A DNA stretch of 64,000 bases from Toxotes chatareus (GCA_016801885.1 CM028890.1:15306001-15370000), one strand, 5' to 3'. Shown: positions 24,201 through 36,342, counted from the stretch's first letter. The notes: a model not told the origin generated them from the letters alone. Translations and numbers: made by a program.

Positions 24201-27200
24201 AAACAAATATATTCCTCAGCAAAAATGTGTGCCCAGGTTTGACGTATTACTTGAAGTAAGAGCTGATAACAGTGTGTCAATCAGACCTTTAAATATACAT
24301 ATAAACATCAGAGATGCAGTGAACCCCATTCTGCTTTTTCCTGTATACTTACACACCTAGAATACTGCTGATAATACTGTTCATACCTGGAAGGTGCCAC
24401 ACCTACAAGGTTGGGTCCCAATCCTCTGAAAAGTGAACGCGGCCCCTCTCTCTCTAGAATTAACCTGCAACAAGAGAAAACATTCTTATGTTACACATAA
24501 AACAGTTCTTTGTGTCACCATTGCATGTTACAAAAAAATTATCCGTCAAATGCTGTATGATCATAGAAAACAAAAAGAGGGAAATGGAAGGCAAGTACAT
24601 GAAAATGCAGAGTTCAAACCATAGAGACAGCATTTAATTTGACACATCTCTGTTTGTAACTAAGTTTGTATCTAATTCGGGCACCCTAAGCAGATAGACC
24701 AGTAAATTATAACTTCTTGGACATTCTGCCAAGACTTGACACTCAATACAAGCCTGACATTACACACAGGGTCACAGTCAACATACTGGAAGTATGAAGT
24801 GACAGGTGGCCCTGCACGGTTGGTGTTCATAGCGGTGTTATCGTGGAAGCTCACGTGTTCCATTTTCTGTTGTCACCTGATTTCAAAGATTGTTTACCTG
24901 TGTTCAATCTAACCCAGTAACCTAATTCAGAATGGTCTCGACTTAATAGTTCACCTTCATTTGGAGCAGGGTTAGGGTTAAAGAAAAGAATCAAGAAATC
25001 TTGGAAAGAAATAAGAGACTCAGGACACAAGGAAATGGTCTTTTACGGGAGATTAAATTCCTATGATAGTGGCTAGATTTGAGCAGTTCCATAACATTAA
25101 AAACAAAATGTAGCCCCAGTCTTTCTTGGAGCAGCTAAGTAGTTGTATATTTTATTCAGCTTGTGGGTTGGTGAGCTGTGCTTTCCAACCCTGGCTGTGA
25201 GATTTTGCCAAGCTCTGCTCATAGTTAAATATTTCAACTCGGAAATGATTTACAGTGTATGGTACCTCCCCAGGAATACAGAGTAATTGCATACACGTTA
25301 ACGTTAACACACAGAGCTTTGAGTGACAATGTTCTCCACAGACACAAAACTCAAATCATTAGTTAACATACCCTGCTCTAAAATGAAACTAGACCTGCAC
25401 CTCACTGTTGAACCACTTTGACTTGTGTGTTGGTTTTTTCCTTTCCATGCCAGATTCCATGTCAGATATTGGTCCATGTAATAGTGGTGTACAGTTTCTG
25501 CTCTTGGCTCAAGGACAACACAAGAAGTTGGTTTAAGTCAGCACAAGACCAATGTTGAGCCCAAAACAATGCCCAGATTAACTGCAATCTCTTGAAAGAG
25601 GGCATCAGTCCAGTGTTATTAAACAAAATTCCAATGAAGTTTTGTTAACAAAGGCTTGTTGAGGCAGGAAAGCTGACAAAGGTAAGATTCCCACTTCTTG
25701 CAACAGCCTATGAGAACAAATTCATTTTTCACAAATGTAATTTGTTGCATTTTTGGTTAACCACATTAGTAACAACTAAGCACTTCTATCAAACTGTGAA
25801 AGTGCAAGAATGGCATTTTCCCTATATATCCTGGCAAATCTCAATTTCATGTTAAAAGTGAAAACAATATGTTTTGAGGGGATATGGAATAAAACATGAG
25901 ATGAGAAGTTTGTCAAAGACGCCTAAGTTGTAAAATAATTAATGCAAGCATTTCACAGTGGAAAATTCCACACACAGGAGCTTGTGCATTATGCAGGTTG
26001 TGTGACATGTTCTGTGTCAGTCACGGATAGAGGTTGCCAGAGAACAGGAGTATAGCTCTGTAGCTGCGTTGAATATTTACTTAAACACTGTTAATCCCTC
26101 AGTATCCAACATTACTTAAGAGTGTCCAGTCACACTGGTTTTCACCAGGCTCAAAATAAACACCTAAACCCTACCAGATTCCCCTACACTCTCACTTCCC
26201 ATCTTCTGGTAACTTTCCACTATGTTTAATGAGAAGACTAACGACATATCATGTCGCAAAAAAAGGAACAATTCATTGTTCATTTCTTACATTGGCTTCC
26301 TAGTATTTGTCTAGAGAAAGAATCGAAAACAGCCACAGAGCTTTAAGGTTAAAATAATACTTAAAATGATCTATCTTGTCTCTAGATGCCACTAATAAGA
26401 ATATACTGGACAAGTGAGGCTGGACAAGTTCAGCAACTGATGTGAGCATTTGGTGTCAACAAACACAAATACTTTTTTCAGACTTTGCTCCTCCTGCTGG
26501 CTGACACATTTTCAAATCAATCCGATGTGCCTTTACCTCAATTTGTGCTGTAAATTTGCACCTGTTTCCCTCCATGTGCATCTTGACACAATAATGTGTG
26601 CATTCAGGCTGCATTAGATCTAGTTTGTACCCACCCATGAGCTGTCCATTCCCTTATCTCAATGGTTTACAAAGAAATATTTTGAAAAACAATCACAATT
26701 AGTTTGGAAATGATAGTATAAAGAATTGTAAAGTAAGTTCTAATATGTCATTAAGACCAGGAAAAGAAAAATATCATATATATATAATACTACAAAATCC
26801 TACACAACATTATTAAGCTTTAGTTGTCCATGTCTTGTCCATGTCAAAACTGACTAAACTAAACTAACAAACCTTGGTAATGTTCCTTTCTGCAATTATA
26901 CCTGCTCAAGAAAAGCTAGTACAATGAATGTGTAGCGTCATCCTGCTTACTTGAGACAGTGCAGGGGCCCTGGTGGAGTGACACGGGCCACACTGGCTCC
27001 GTTAACGGTGCTGAGCTGGACTTCAGAGATGTAGAGAGTGATGGAGGAGGACTGCAGTCTGGTCTTCACCACTTCCAGAGGACAAGTCAAAATAGCGCCC
27101 ACTGTACCTCCACATCTACGAAGGGAACAGGGAAGGGGTTGAGAAGGAAATAGTGCAGAAAGGGGATGATGGAAGAAAGGGACAGAAAAGAGGAGAACCG

Positions 27201-29718
27201 TGGTAAGAAAAACAAAAGAAACACATTTCTTGCTCTGGTTTAGCACCTGCACTGGTCATAAGAGAGAAAGAACATATCAAAATACTTATATTTGTGTGTT
27301 AGGATTCTATGCTCTTTTTTTACTATTTTAATTTGTCATGTAAAAGGCCAACTATATTAATATTATTATAATATTTGGTCCAAGTCACATCTATATTTTG
27401 CAGATTTCCTCTGCCAGTTTTCTTTGTTAAAACATCCTTTAATCCTGGTCTCCCCAGTCGCTGGTAGCACAATCTGTTATTCCTTTTAGCTCTAAAATTG
27501 TCTAGGAATAGGAAAACATACACACTGTGACCTAGTGTTGTGATACTCAATATGTAAGCTATCAGTTGCGAATATTTGACTGGTTTCATGATGCAGCTGA
27601 AAGGAAACTGACTACGCTTGGTGTAACTGTAACCACTTTGCTGACCTTTTGCCACCTGAGAAGGCGAGAATGAGGTTCCATGAAAGTTTGGACTGTTGTT
27701 TGGCTGGTTTGCTGAACTCAAACTCACATGCACACCATAAATAAAAACATGACTGTTTACAAATGAACCAAAGAAACTCGTGATAATGCTGCTTAGACTT
27801 TGACCTCTGCTCTAACTGAAGCAATGAGCAGCATGTAAACAAACTAAAGCCGATCTAATTCCAATCAGTTTCACCCCATTATCTAAAAACATTATGCATC
27901 AATGTCACAAATATCTGATTTATATGGTTTAAATTTGTACACTATTTTTTTTAACCTCAAAGCTAGTAGATGTTATGTGAAACCAATGTTCTGTCTCTGA
28001 GCCACATATACACACTGGTTGATTCCCCCCGCTTTCACCAAAGGCTTGGTGTTTTCCACTAAAAAACTTGTATGGACAAAGCTTCACAGTCAAACCACCA
28101 CAAAGCTGAAAACTGCTTGTTGACTGTCATGATAATTCATGCAAATGCTCTGTAGGTCGGGTAAAGTGAATACTAGGTGTAGTCATCCAGTGGTGTATGC
28201 TGACAGCCCGGCTGTTGGCAGCAAATTCCTAGCTGCACTCTCTTTAGAGTAGAACCAGCTATATTTACCTTTCAAAAGACCGACCCACATTCATGCTCAC
28301 AGACAGCGGTGACCCTTGGCCTACTTTCAGAGCTATGCTGGCTGCTGCATGTATGTGTCTCACAGAGGCTGTGAGAGGAAGCACTGTGCTGAGGCCACCA
28401 GCTCAGGTTTTGGGGAAAAGCACATCTGATTATGCTTATTCAAGATAGCATACTCACATAGAGTCAGTTGTTTTCAGATGATAAATCCCTGACAATAGAG
28501 ATAAGACTAGAGTTGTGGTGCAATGAGATTACCATATTTTAATGTCAAAGGCTTGGTGCAGAGATGAAAGAAGAGGTGACAGACGCAAAGAAACTCAAAA
28601 CAGTGGATTAAAAACAAGATAAATATACTGGATCAATAAACTGCTAAAATATATGTCTGTATTTACATTTTCTTTGTTGAGCAAGCTGTAAGGCCTGTTT
28701 ACAGAATTGTGGATGAGCTTGCTTAGCCATTGTATGAGATGCAGGGTTAACTGTCCACACTTTGTGGCCTTATTTGGTGGTTTTCAAATGATCAACAGAT
28801 AGTTATCCACAAGAAATGGACAATGCTCTGCAAAATACTGAAATTCTTCCATCTATGGCTTGGAGAGTTACACAGTACAGCAAAAATCATCATTTGATCA
28901 TTTATGGGAAGCAATACTGTAAGATGGATATTTGCAGAGTAATGCTTATCAGCTGTACTTCGAGGTCTTTGACATGAAAATGGCTGGAGACCTCGAAATA
29001 GCTCTAAAAAATTTACAGGAGTTACCGGAGTTGGGATTTCACAGTTATTAGTATCTATCCATTAAGAAACAGAAGATGTAAAAATTCATCACACTGATGA
29101 CTCTATACGCGCACACCTGTAACTAGCATTTCATTTCATTTCATTCATCGAATTCATTTCTCAGGTTCTTAAAATGCTAAATTTCTGGAGCAAAAAAGAA
29201 AAAACGAAAGCAGATCTGGTATGTAGAAGAATTTCGTCTAGGTATCGAAAAAAAGCACGGCAATGGATTTCACTTGGCTTCAAAATAAAGGCATAGAGCG
29301 TTGCCACTCGAAAAGAATCAATATTTAAAGCGTCAATATTTAAAGTATCTGAGCTGAAGTTTTTTAAAAAATTTGAATTCCTGATGCAAACCTATGCTGA
29401 AACGCGCGACCTCTTTCGTATTTTTGAGTACAACTGTGCATATTTTGAAGCGTTGACAGGAAGTGTAGCTTGAACCGACGGATTTGACACTATCGTGCAC
29501 GCCGCTGCCAGGGTCGTAACGTTAGCACGAGTACGCGCCGAACAGAAAAACGGTCCGTAGCTAATTAGCAAAGCAAACCTAACGACGAGTCTTATGTTTT
29601 AAGGCTGTACATTTAAAAACAAACCCAAAAATACATACATGACATAATGCATACATGAAATTCGCTGTCTGACTTACCCTCCAGCGAACAAATGAACCAG
29701 TGTGTCCCTTTGGCTCAT
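15084..29718 (-). CDS. slc25a36: mitochondrial pyrimidine nucleotide carrier SLC25A36 (seven coding exons)
   Basis: The spliced frame is 936 nt, coding for 311 aa, the usual family length. It belongs to the mitochondrial carrier family, with three repeats. The signature proline motifs are PLEVVK at residues 26-31, PIWLIK at 138-143 and PHEVIR at 246-251. The tryptophan in the second motif is typical of the pyrimidine nucleotide carriers SLC25A33 and SLC25A36. The start MSQRDTLVHLFAGG and the segments LFRGLGPNLVGVAPSR and [16 protein letters not shown] match SLC25A36 rather than the longer SLC25A33. The family moves cytosine, uracil and guanine nucleotides across the inner mitochondrial membrane to supply matrix DNA and RNA synthesis. 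All seven exons have GT-AG borders and phases that chain. Upstream lie an inverted CCAAT box and a CRE-like site. Intron 4 (16,305-21,780) is unusual in holding several exon-like open segments. Confidence 0.97.
15806..16095 (-). CDS. slc25a36: slc25a36 exon 6
   Basis: Encodes residues 151-248: the matrix loop RNRGERRMNAFECVRRVYQ, then [20 protein letters not shown], an acidic loop (DEEDESVKDASD) and the start of the third repeat, ending at AYPH. Phases are 2 in and 1 out. The donor is GTATTC. Confidence 0.96.
16238..16304 (-). CDS. slc25a36: slc25a36 exon 5
   Basis: A 67-nt exon for residues 129-151, carrying the whole second signature motif in FTAITATNPIWLIKTRLQ. The acceptor is TTTCCCAG and the donor GTGAGG. 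Confidence 0.95.
17892..18014 (-). other. exon-like open segment in slc25a36 intron 4
   Basis: A 123-nt segment begins after CTATTTTAG and ends before a consensus donor GTGAGTAC. One frame is open throughout and reads LRDWVGDPRHLSPPYL then GEELEELCPSL. If joined to exon 4 of the host gene (phase 1) the frame is different and meets TGA after ten codons, so inclusion would truncate the carrier. I do not recognise the peptide. It may be a cryptic exon or chance. Confidence 0.25.
18073..18105 (-). other. G-quadruplex-type tract in slc25a36 intron 4
   Basis: On the gene's sense strand the segment contains five runs of three or more guanines, with the pattern GGG-TTT-GGGG-T-GGG, then TGGTTGGT, then GGGG-TT-GGGGG. 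Short loops make folding in nascent RNA plausible. It lies just upstream, in transcription order, of the exon-like segment at 18,014-17,892. Confidence 0.6.
19218..19556 (-). other. 113-codon open exon-like segment in slc25a36 intron 4
   Basis: On the sense strand an acceptor with a pyrimidine-rich lead (TTTGCCTTCTCTGAATGTAG) is followed by 339 nt of open frame and a GTGATA donor. Read with phase 1 at both ends it gives QTPLETLHRHYVQWKDHDLQ and later FASLYQLHMYLFNGLSKLL and YQKIFVALCYV, which look like ordinary soluble protein. The host intron is also phase 1, so the segment could be included without breaking the carrier frame. I do not recognise the sequence. It could be a cassette exon, an exon of a decayed gene or transposon, or chance. 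Confidence 0.3.
20630..20781 (-). other. GC-rich exon-like open segment in slc25a36 intron 4
   Basis: A long pyrimidine tract leads to TTTTGAG, then 152 nt of open frame including CSVCIEERARSPKVNRGPWH, then CAG followed by GTAGCA. Open reading requires phase 0 in and phase 2 out, which does not fit the phase-1 host intron. In the host phase it meets TAA after about 17 codons. No family recognised. Confidence 0.2.
21781..21881 (-). CDS. slc25a36: slc25a36 exon 4
   Basis: Residues 95-129: AIYFAAYSTAKEKLNGV and DSTQVHMVSAGMAG, the second transmembrane helix of repeat 1 and the linker into repeat 2. Phases are 2 in and 1 out. Confidence 0.95.
22502..22521. repeat. (GT)n microsatellite
   Basis: GT run of about ten units in slc25a36 intron 3. 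Confidence 0.88.
23643..23661. repeat. (AC)n microsatellite
   Basis: AC run of about nine units in slc25a36 intron 3. Confidence 0.88.
24387..24464 (-). CDS. slc25a36: slc25a36 exon 3
   Basis: A 78-nt exon for residues 69-95: LILEREGPRSLFRGLGPNLV then GVAPSR. It holds the conserved EG-x-RSLFRGLGP matrix helix region of repeat 1. Phases are 2 in and 2 out, with a TTGTTGCAG acceptor. Confidence 0.95.
26951..27115 (-). CDS. slc25a36: slc25a36 exon 2
   Basis: Residues 14-69. It begins within the GGCGGTVGAILTCPLEVVK stretch that includes the first carrier signature, then the extended loop SSSITLYISEVQLSTVNGAS that distinguishes this carrier subfamily, ending GPLHCLK. Confidence 0.96.
29127..29146. 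repeat. (TTTCA)n short pentanucleotide repeat
   Basis: About four ATTTC units in slc25a36 intron 1. Confidence 0.7.
29678..29718 (-). CDS. slc25a36: slc25a36 exon 1 (start codon)
   Basis: A 41-nt coding part encoding MSQRDTLVHLFAG plus two bases of residue 14, ended by a consensus GTAAGT donor. The start is chosen because MSQRDTLVHLFAGG is the known N terminus of the family and completes the first helix across the junction. Confidence 0.95.
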
Positions 29719-30135
29719 TATTTAGCATGCCCTGCCAAGCAGCGCACCTCGGGGCTGCGGCAGAGGGCCAAACACGGGCTTTGGGTCCCGTCCCTTCCCG
29801 TTTGCTTTCTGCCTCCGAGTGGATGCGCACGTCGATGGGCCAACTGCGTCGATGATGAACAAGCAGTGAGGCGAGTCTCCGGTGATTCAGACTGCAGTGG
29901 GCCGACAAACCCACTTCTGTCTCTTTCAGCTTGCTCGGGTTCCCGTCTTACACAGATGTCTTCGACAAAACCACCGGAGAGCTTCGACCTCACCAGGCTA
30001 GCCTCTGGCAGAAATATATCTCAGCGCGAACAAACGGTTTTATGTCTCGACTTTCACCTCTGGTTTCATCGCTGCTGGGAGAGCGAAGAAAGCAGAGCTC
30101 ATAGTATTTACTGTACAATCACAGGCTGGAAAACA
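29719..30135 (-). other. slc25a36: slc25a36 5' UTR and proximal promoter region
   Basis: This is CG-rich compared with the flanks and lies between the start codon and the CCAAT box. It presumably contains the 5' UTR; the transcription start is not fixed. Open frames across it on both strands reflect GC content, not coding. Confidence 0.5.
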
Positions 30136-30144
30136 CACGCTGCT

Positions 30145-30170
30145 ATTGGTCAGCCCGGCGCATGACGTCG
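30145..30170 (-). promoter_or_regulatory. slc25a36: inverted CCAAT box and CRE-like site upstream of slc25a36
   Basis: ATTGG at 30,145-30,149 gives CCAAT on the minus strand. TGACGTCG at 30,163-30,170 differs from the full CRE palindrome at one base. The pair sits about 430-450 bases upstream of the start codon at the edge of a GC-rich block, a plausible core promoter. Confidence 0.5.
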
Positions 30171-30179
30171 CGTCGTCTC

Positions 30180-33100
30180 CGCCCTGATCATGCACTGTTC
30201 ACATGCTCAACGTTGAATGAATCGCCGCATTACGTTTAGGTGCAACCTTTCTCCTATCTTTCAAGGCCAACCAAGATCATCCTTACATCCTTACATTATT
30301 GTGACATTGTTTGGTCTGAGATCATGAGACAAAAATCCATTTACAGTGATTAATCATTAATTTGAGGTTATTTATTTACATTCATATTAATGGAACTCTA
30401 TAGTAGTCATAGCCATATCACTGTCCAGTTGCACTATTTAAATGGGGTGATGTGCAATAGGTTTTGCTGATGTGGAAGCTATTTGTTAAAAATCTGAGAT
30501 TTTCTTGTCATTATGGGCAATGTTACATACCAATCATGGGCTGGACTGTATTAGTATTAGATAAACAGGATTTTGGCATTGGTGTGATGAAGTATCTCGA
30601 TATACCAGGTAGTAAATTTACTTGACTAAGCTAAATAGCTTTATCAGGTTAATTAATTTATACAGTCTATAAAAGGTTTCTCAGCTGAACATCATGATAA
30701 CTCACTAGATCGTAATATATAATTATATTGCAGTGAAAAACTGCACAAGCCTAGCTTGGCAGGATTTTATCCAAATCACCCACTATGGCTATGAACACAC
30801 AGAAAACTGAGGATGTTCACCTTCACATTCTGAACACCTTTAAAACGGTCAACTTTTTAACCTCAGTGTTTTAAATCCAGTGCAGGCTTATCCTCAAACA
30901 TGTCCCTTCAATCAATACGATCATCACAATCAGCTGCCCACACTTAGAATAGTAAGTTGGGTGATTCAATAAAGAAGCTGAAGGAATCCACACAGTTTTT
31001 TAATTTGGAGCACAGTATGACAAGTTACAATCATGTGCGTGGGTTCACCTTTCACATTTGCAAAGTCACAACCACTAATGTCATGTCCTGCATTAGAGAA
31101 GCTATGTAGGTCTCATGACACAAAGGTTTTGAATGGATGCTGAAAGAATGATTGGGTATCACTACTGTATTGCTATATTACTATTATACAGTACTAAGGT
31201 GAAAGGAAAGGGTTGCCTTTAAGTAAAGATTTTAGAAGAAAACATTAATGTAAAAAGCTGTGTGTAATCAGCATCTCCTTTGTTTAACATGTAAATGATA
31301 TTTCTCCTGAAAAGGTCTTTCTCTTATTATAACCCTTGTTCTCAAAAAATTCTGAAAGATATTTGCCATTCAAATCAAACCATAACCTTTACGTGCACTA
31401 TTCAAACCTTATTTTTTTGAAATTATCTTTTTTTTTTAGGAAAGAAGAAGAAAAAAGAAAAACAACTAACTTATTGTCATTGTGTTGAAGGAAAAAATCT
31501 GCCTGATATTTCCAGAGGTGAAATATCAATTGACTAAGAGTGTTAAGTCACATCAGCGGGAGTTTTGTAGGACTAGCTGCTGTGGTTTTTCTGTTATGTT
31601 ATCGCATTCTGTGTAAAAATGAAAAAGCCATTTATGCATTAAGGAACAATTCAGTTTTTTTCACCTTCATGTCATAGACAGGGGCTGCTTTTGATTGGTC
31701 CAGTTTGGATTACTTCTACAGTTTTTGATAAATTTGTGGATTAAATATGCAATGATCAGCTTCATGTTCTCTTTTTTGCAGCAGGACTATTTGCATCTTT
31801 AAATCAATACGGTCCGTACATGGTGAAAGTCCAAAACATCAAAAATATAAACACTAATGGATAGATAAACGCATGGAAATACTCAGAATGTTCCTGAATG
31901 AAACTCTGTGAACTTCCAATGCACTTTGATTTGTATTTTAGGGTTTTTTTAAATAAGAGTGGAAATAAGTCAATATCACCCTCCCAGTTGATGGACAGTA
32001 ACAAAACAACCATCCAAGACAGACAATAGCACAATTGACAATTGAGCACATTAAATCAAGTACTCAGTATTTCATCAAACACCTGTAAAGTGCCTTTTAT
32101 CAGATGGCATCTATTGGGCAGTTGGACGTTAAATATATGTTTGTAGCGTGAGAAAGGCAGCATGGTCCTTTTCACGAGGACAAGATCGTATTGGAAAATG
32201 AGAGAAACCAAATTACTGTCCTTCCGTGGTGCTCATGAGGACTCCTGCTGACAGTTTAAATGATCACGAGATGGAACTGCAGCAACTGAATTATACTGTT
32301 ATTGAAAGCAAAACGCTGAGAATAAATTATGCAGCCTGTCTGTCTTCATGTCTCTGTCTCTCTGTCTCACCCTCTGGGTGTTTCACTCACTCCATTTCTC
32401 TCTGTAGTGCTTGAGACAAATTACGTAGGAATACAGTATACAGTGTATATGGTAGCACGTGTGTTTGCCGATCTACTTCTTCACAATGCCCAGTTCAAAA
32501 CTTTGACCCACACATCTAACTTATCTGACAATAGGCAATGAACATGCATGTTTCTGTGCTTGACTGAAAAAGGGAAATACAGCAGCAATGTGCAATATCT
32601 ACATAATTACTGTAGATTGACAAAGTCGATACAGATGAAGTATGCTTCCCCAGAGGCTGAGTCAGGTCATTCTCAGGAATCATGATACAGTGAAATTCCT
32701 GCAGAAGCAGGCAGGAATCATGACATAGTGCCTATGACTAAGTTAAACAATGTGAACTAAGCTTGAACCTCTGCTGTGCCATCCAAAATGTTTCAAACTT
32801 TGTCTAGCAGCCTTAAAAACCATGTTTCCTACACGATTGCAACAATTAATCATGAAATCTGTAACTGCTGTTACACAACAGAAATGAACGCACACAAATT
32901 ACCTGAATTTTATAGCTAAGTATTTCAGAAATACTTCATTATGTAAATGGTGGTTAATGCCATGTATAAAGTTAATTAACTGCTCAAACATCCAAAATTT
33001 GTGGCGTGTAATAGAACTGCGTGTGCATTTGTGTTTCTGTCCATGTTAAAGTCCACTAACACATGTCTTATGATATCAGACGTGGAGAGGTAGTGCCTCA

Positions 33101-34320
33101 TGATTTCTGTTGGACTTTGACCAAACAGAGAGATGGGGAAGCTAATGACAGACATGATCTGAGGTGTGTGTATGTGTGCGTCTGTGTGCTGATCCCCATT
33201 CTGAATAATGTGCACAGACCATTAGTCTGTGGACTCCTACTTCATCGGTGTTTAGGTTCAAAGGGAATGAAAAGTTAGAGGTAGGGGGAGAGGGTAAGGC
33301 AGGGCAACATGACAAAAATAGACACTGTTTAACTAATGGTTAAAAATTACATGTGGAGGTTACTATTTTAGGTTACACTAAAGGGACATTTTAAATGTCT
33401 CCAAAGTATCATGGTTTTCTACATTATGTAGAATTGAATTGGTATATTATTTTTGTATATATTGTTTAAAAAAAAAAAAAAAAAACTTCACTTATAATAT
33501 TCTGTCACTTTTGGTCCAAAGGTGACAGAACAAACTATGAGGACTGGGAGACTGAAACAGAGCTGCATCTGTCCGAGCACTGAGTTAGCCGGTCAATATC
33601 TAGATCTTTTCAGAATGTTTGCTTTTGCAGATTTTCATGTCAGTGAGTTTGTTTGTCTGATGCTAAAATAGAGAAATGTTTAAAAAGTCATTGACCTGGC
33701 TCATCGAAACATGTTCACAATTCCATTAACTCAACAAAGTGCAAATCACTCAACAAGTAAATACAAAGTGAGCCTCTGAGAATTCTTATATTTATATAAC
33801 ATCAGTTCTGCACAGTACAAGCAAATGTAGCATCACAGTAACAGCCACACATCATATATCAGTTGAGATAATGTTACAATACCTTGCACAAACCACCACC
33901 TCAGCTGACATGTTAACACTTCAATATCAGCATGCCTCCAGGAATCAAAACAAGACAAAGTGCAACTCCAGTTTACTTAATTGAATCTGTAAAGTGTGAT
34001 TGCTGCATTTTTGAACCAGTGACCTTATTTCCACCCATTTGTTGAACACTGAAACTGTACCTGTTGTATTCTGTCATTGTAAATCAATAAAGTTTCACAT
34101 TTTATCAAGCGCTTCAGACGTTTGTCTTGCACCCCAGAAGGTCCCTGGACCTCACCTGTGGGGCAACAGTGATAATCATTCTCGATGGAAACTCTGGGAG
34201 GGTTGACTACATGCTGCCACCTAGTGGCAGTGTTTCGACATGACTTATTACAGATGTTTTCTCGCTGACAGATAACTGTCGTTTCCTTTTTGAAATTAAA
34301 TTGACATTTCACAGTAAAGA
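30180..34320. other. intergenic spacer between slc25a36 and marchf2
   Basis: AT-rich, with no conserved frame, RNA gene or clear repeat that I recognise. It contains a poly-A run near 33,468-33,485. It separates two divergently transcribed genes that I recall as being on different human chromosomes. Confidence 0.5.
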
Positions 34321-34699
34321 GAAATTAGAGAGTTTAAACAGCTGTTTATCCGAACACACGTGATCACGCAATTTGTTGGTATTCCTATTTGGCGCTGCAT
34401 TCAAGCCTCATTGTAAAGTGCTTTTTTCAGCGGACGTAGTGGTAATTTGTGTCATTGCTTATAAAAAAGTACTATCACAAAAGTGAAAATGTACACCAAT
34501 TTTATCATCTGTTTTTACAGGATGTCTATGTCAGCTGACCACCTTAACATCACATGTTGCAACGAAAGATTTCGCAGCCATTCCCTCAAGTGTACTGGTC
34601 GAATTTGCCTCTTTGACAACTGATTGAGCGCGATGTGCCCATTATTCCATTATTGCTAATGACTGTGAAGGCAGCATCGTGTCACATGACCAGCGCACA

Positions 34700-35008
34700 G
34701 CTGAGGGATGCAGAGGTAGGCTTGCCCGTTGCTAGCCAGTTAGCCACGTTAGCTGTGTCTGGTAATCCTGGCAGAAACAGTCGTTTCTTTTTGTCCTTTC
34801 AAACAAAATCACCCGAGGGAGATATACTGCCAGCCATGGAGAGGATACAGCGCATGTGGTCGTCTTTTGTATTCCCAAGTATCGTCAGCTTTTGGTTAGA
34901 TGTCAATGTCATAGTTTGCAGCTAGGATTGTCTCGTTAGCCCAGCTAGCCTGTGTCTGGTTAACACAGGGCCAAGGCCAAGGCCAGGCGAGAAAAGGGAG
35001 GCCGTCGG
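34700..35008 (+). other. marchf2: putative marchf2 5' UTR exon
   Basis: The segment ends in GGCCGTCGG followed by a consensus donor GTGAGTAAA at 35,009. It lies about 1 kb before the acceptor that opens the first coding exon. A 96-codon open frame (34,635-34,925) crosses it but resembles no known protein; at most it is an upstream ORF. The 5' edge is unknown. Confidence 0.4.
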
Positions 35009-36032
35009 GTGAGTAAATTTACACCAGCATCTGTTTTTCACCGTGTTTACAAGCTTCTCTCACTGTCAACATTGCATATTAGGTTGCTGGTTGGCAGCTG
35101 TTCTGCTACTCTAGCTTGTTTTGCTGTATTATGATAATTGTAGCCTGTGCTGGCGCTTGCCAATTAACGACACTAACGCTTCATCAGTCATGTACATGTC
35201 GAGCAAAATTAGCGCTGGAAGTTCAACTGGACATCATTTAATAACGGTAGAAAACAGAGCTCACCCCTTTGACAGTGCGAGAGTTTATTTTCTTGAGGTG
35301 TAATATGGCGAAAAACAGTGCAGAGCTACCTGATTTTAAAATGCAGTAAAATCGCAGTGACATTAGTTTGGTTTATTTTGGCTTGTTGGCCTGCGGCTTT
35401 GAACACACGAATGTGTTTTCAAACTCATGCGGTATATGTTATATTTTCAAGAAAGTGTTGCAAGAGTGTGTTGATGACGGTCTGGAGGAGAGGTCGCAGG
35501 GACTGGCAGGGGTGCAAAATTTTTACTGTCAAGCCAACCTGACCCTCCCAAGGTCTGCTCAAAATTTCCTCCTAAAACAAATGTTTTCACTGCATAGCAA
35601 TGTCCTGCTTTCTGTATTTGCTTGCTAAAACACATCACCCTTATTTTTCAAAGCATATGAGGAGTTTTTCATATAAACAAAATACTTAGAACATAAAGTG
35701 AAAGTCCTTTATGGCTCTAATTTAGAAGTTTTAAATGTCTTGTGCAAGTGTTTCTACACATTTTCCCTGCGGTGTACCAATGTAGCAGTTTAGAAAACAT
35801 GACATCTTGATTTGAACAATTTTTTGTCTTCTTCCTGGACTTTTTGGAGGTTGTGTGTTTATTTCCAAGAGAAAATTTTTTAGGCTTTTGTGAGACATGG
35901 AGTTGGAACTTACTTAGTCACCACTCTTGTTTCAACATGGCATCACTTAGACTTGTGACATAATGTTGTATGTAGTCATTGTAAGTCACCCATTCTTTGT
36001 CTCCTGTTCATTTCCACTTCATTCTCCACCAG

Positions 36033-36342
36033 GCATTTGCTCTGTAGGTGGACAGAGGAGGAGAGGAGAGGAGTAGCACCTCAGGTTTTGGACCAGAACG
36101 TCTTTTAGAGTTGCCTCCACCATCCTCATCATCATCACTGTTACCCTCAGCTGAGCCATGTCTTCGTCAGGGTGCTGCCACCTACCCGGCTCCCTTTGTG
36201 ATTACTCCGGGAACGCTGAATCTGATGCCTCCAAGGATTCTGAGGAGTCTGATTCTACTGCACAGGCCCAGTACATTGCCAAGGTTACAGCTAAAGATGG
36301 CCGCCCACTCTCCACCGTTGTCAAAGCAGTGAGCTTGCAGAG
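36033..36342 (+). CDS. marchf2: marchf2 first coding exon (5' UTR part plus residues 1-62)
   Basis: An acceptor CTCCACCAG opens the exon. The ATG at 36,158 begins MSSSGCCHLPGSLCDYSG, which fixes the start. It continues with an acidic, serine-rich stretch and QYIAKVTAKDGRPLSTVV. Coding length is 185 nt, phase 2 out. Confidence 0.93.

Noticed and set aside
15084..29718. Assignment to slc25a33
   Set aside because: The N terminus, loop lengths and 311-residue length fit SLC25A36; SLC25A33 is longer and differs near both ends.
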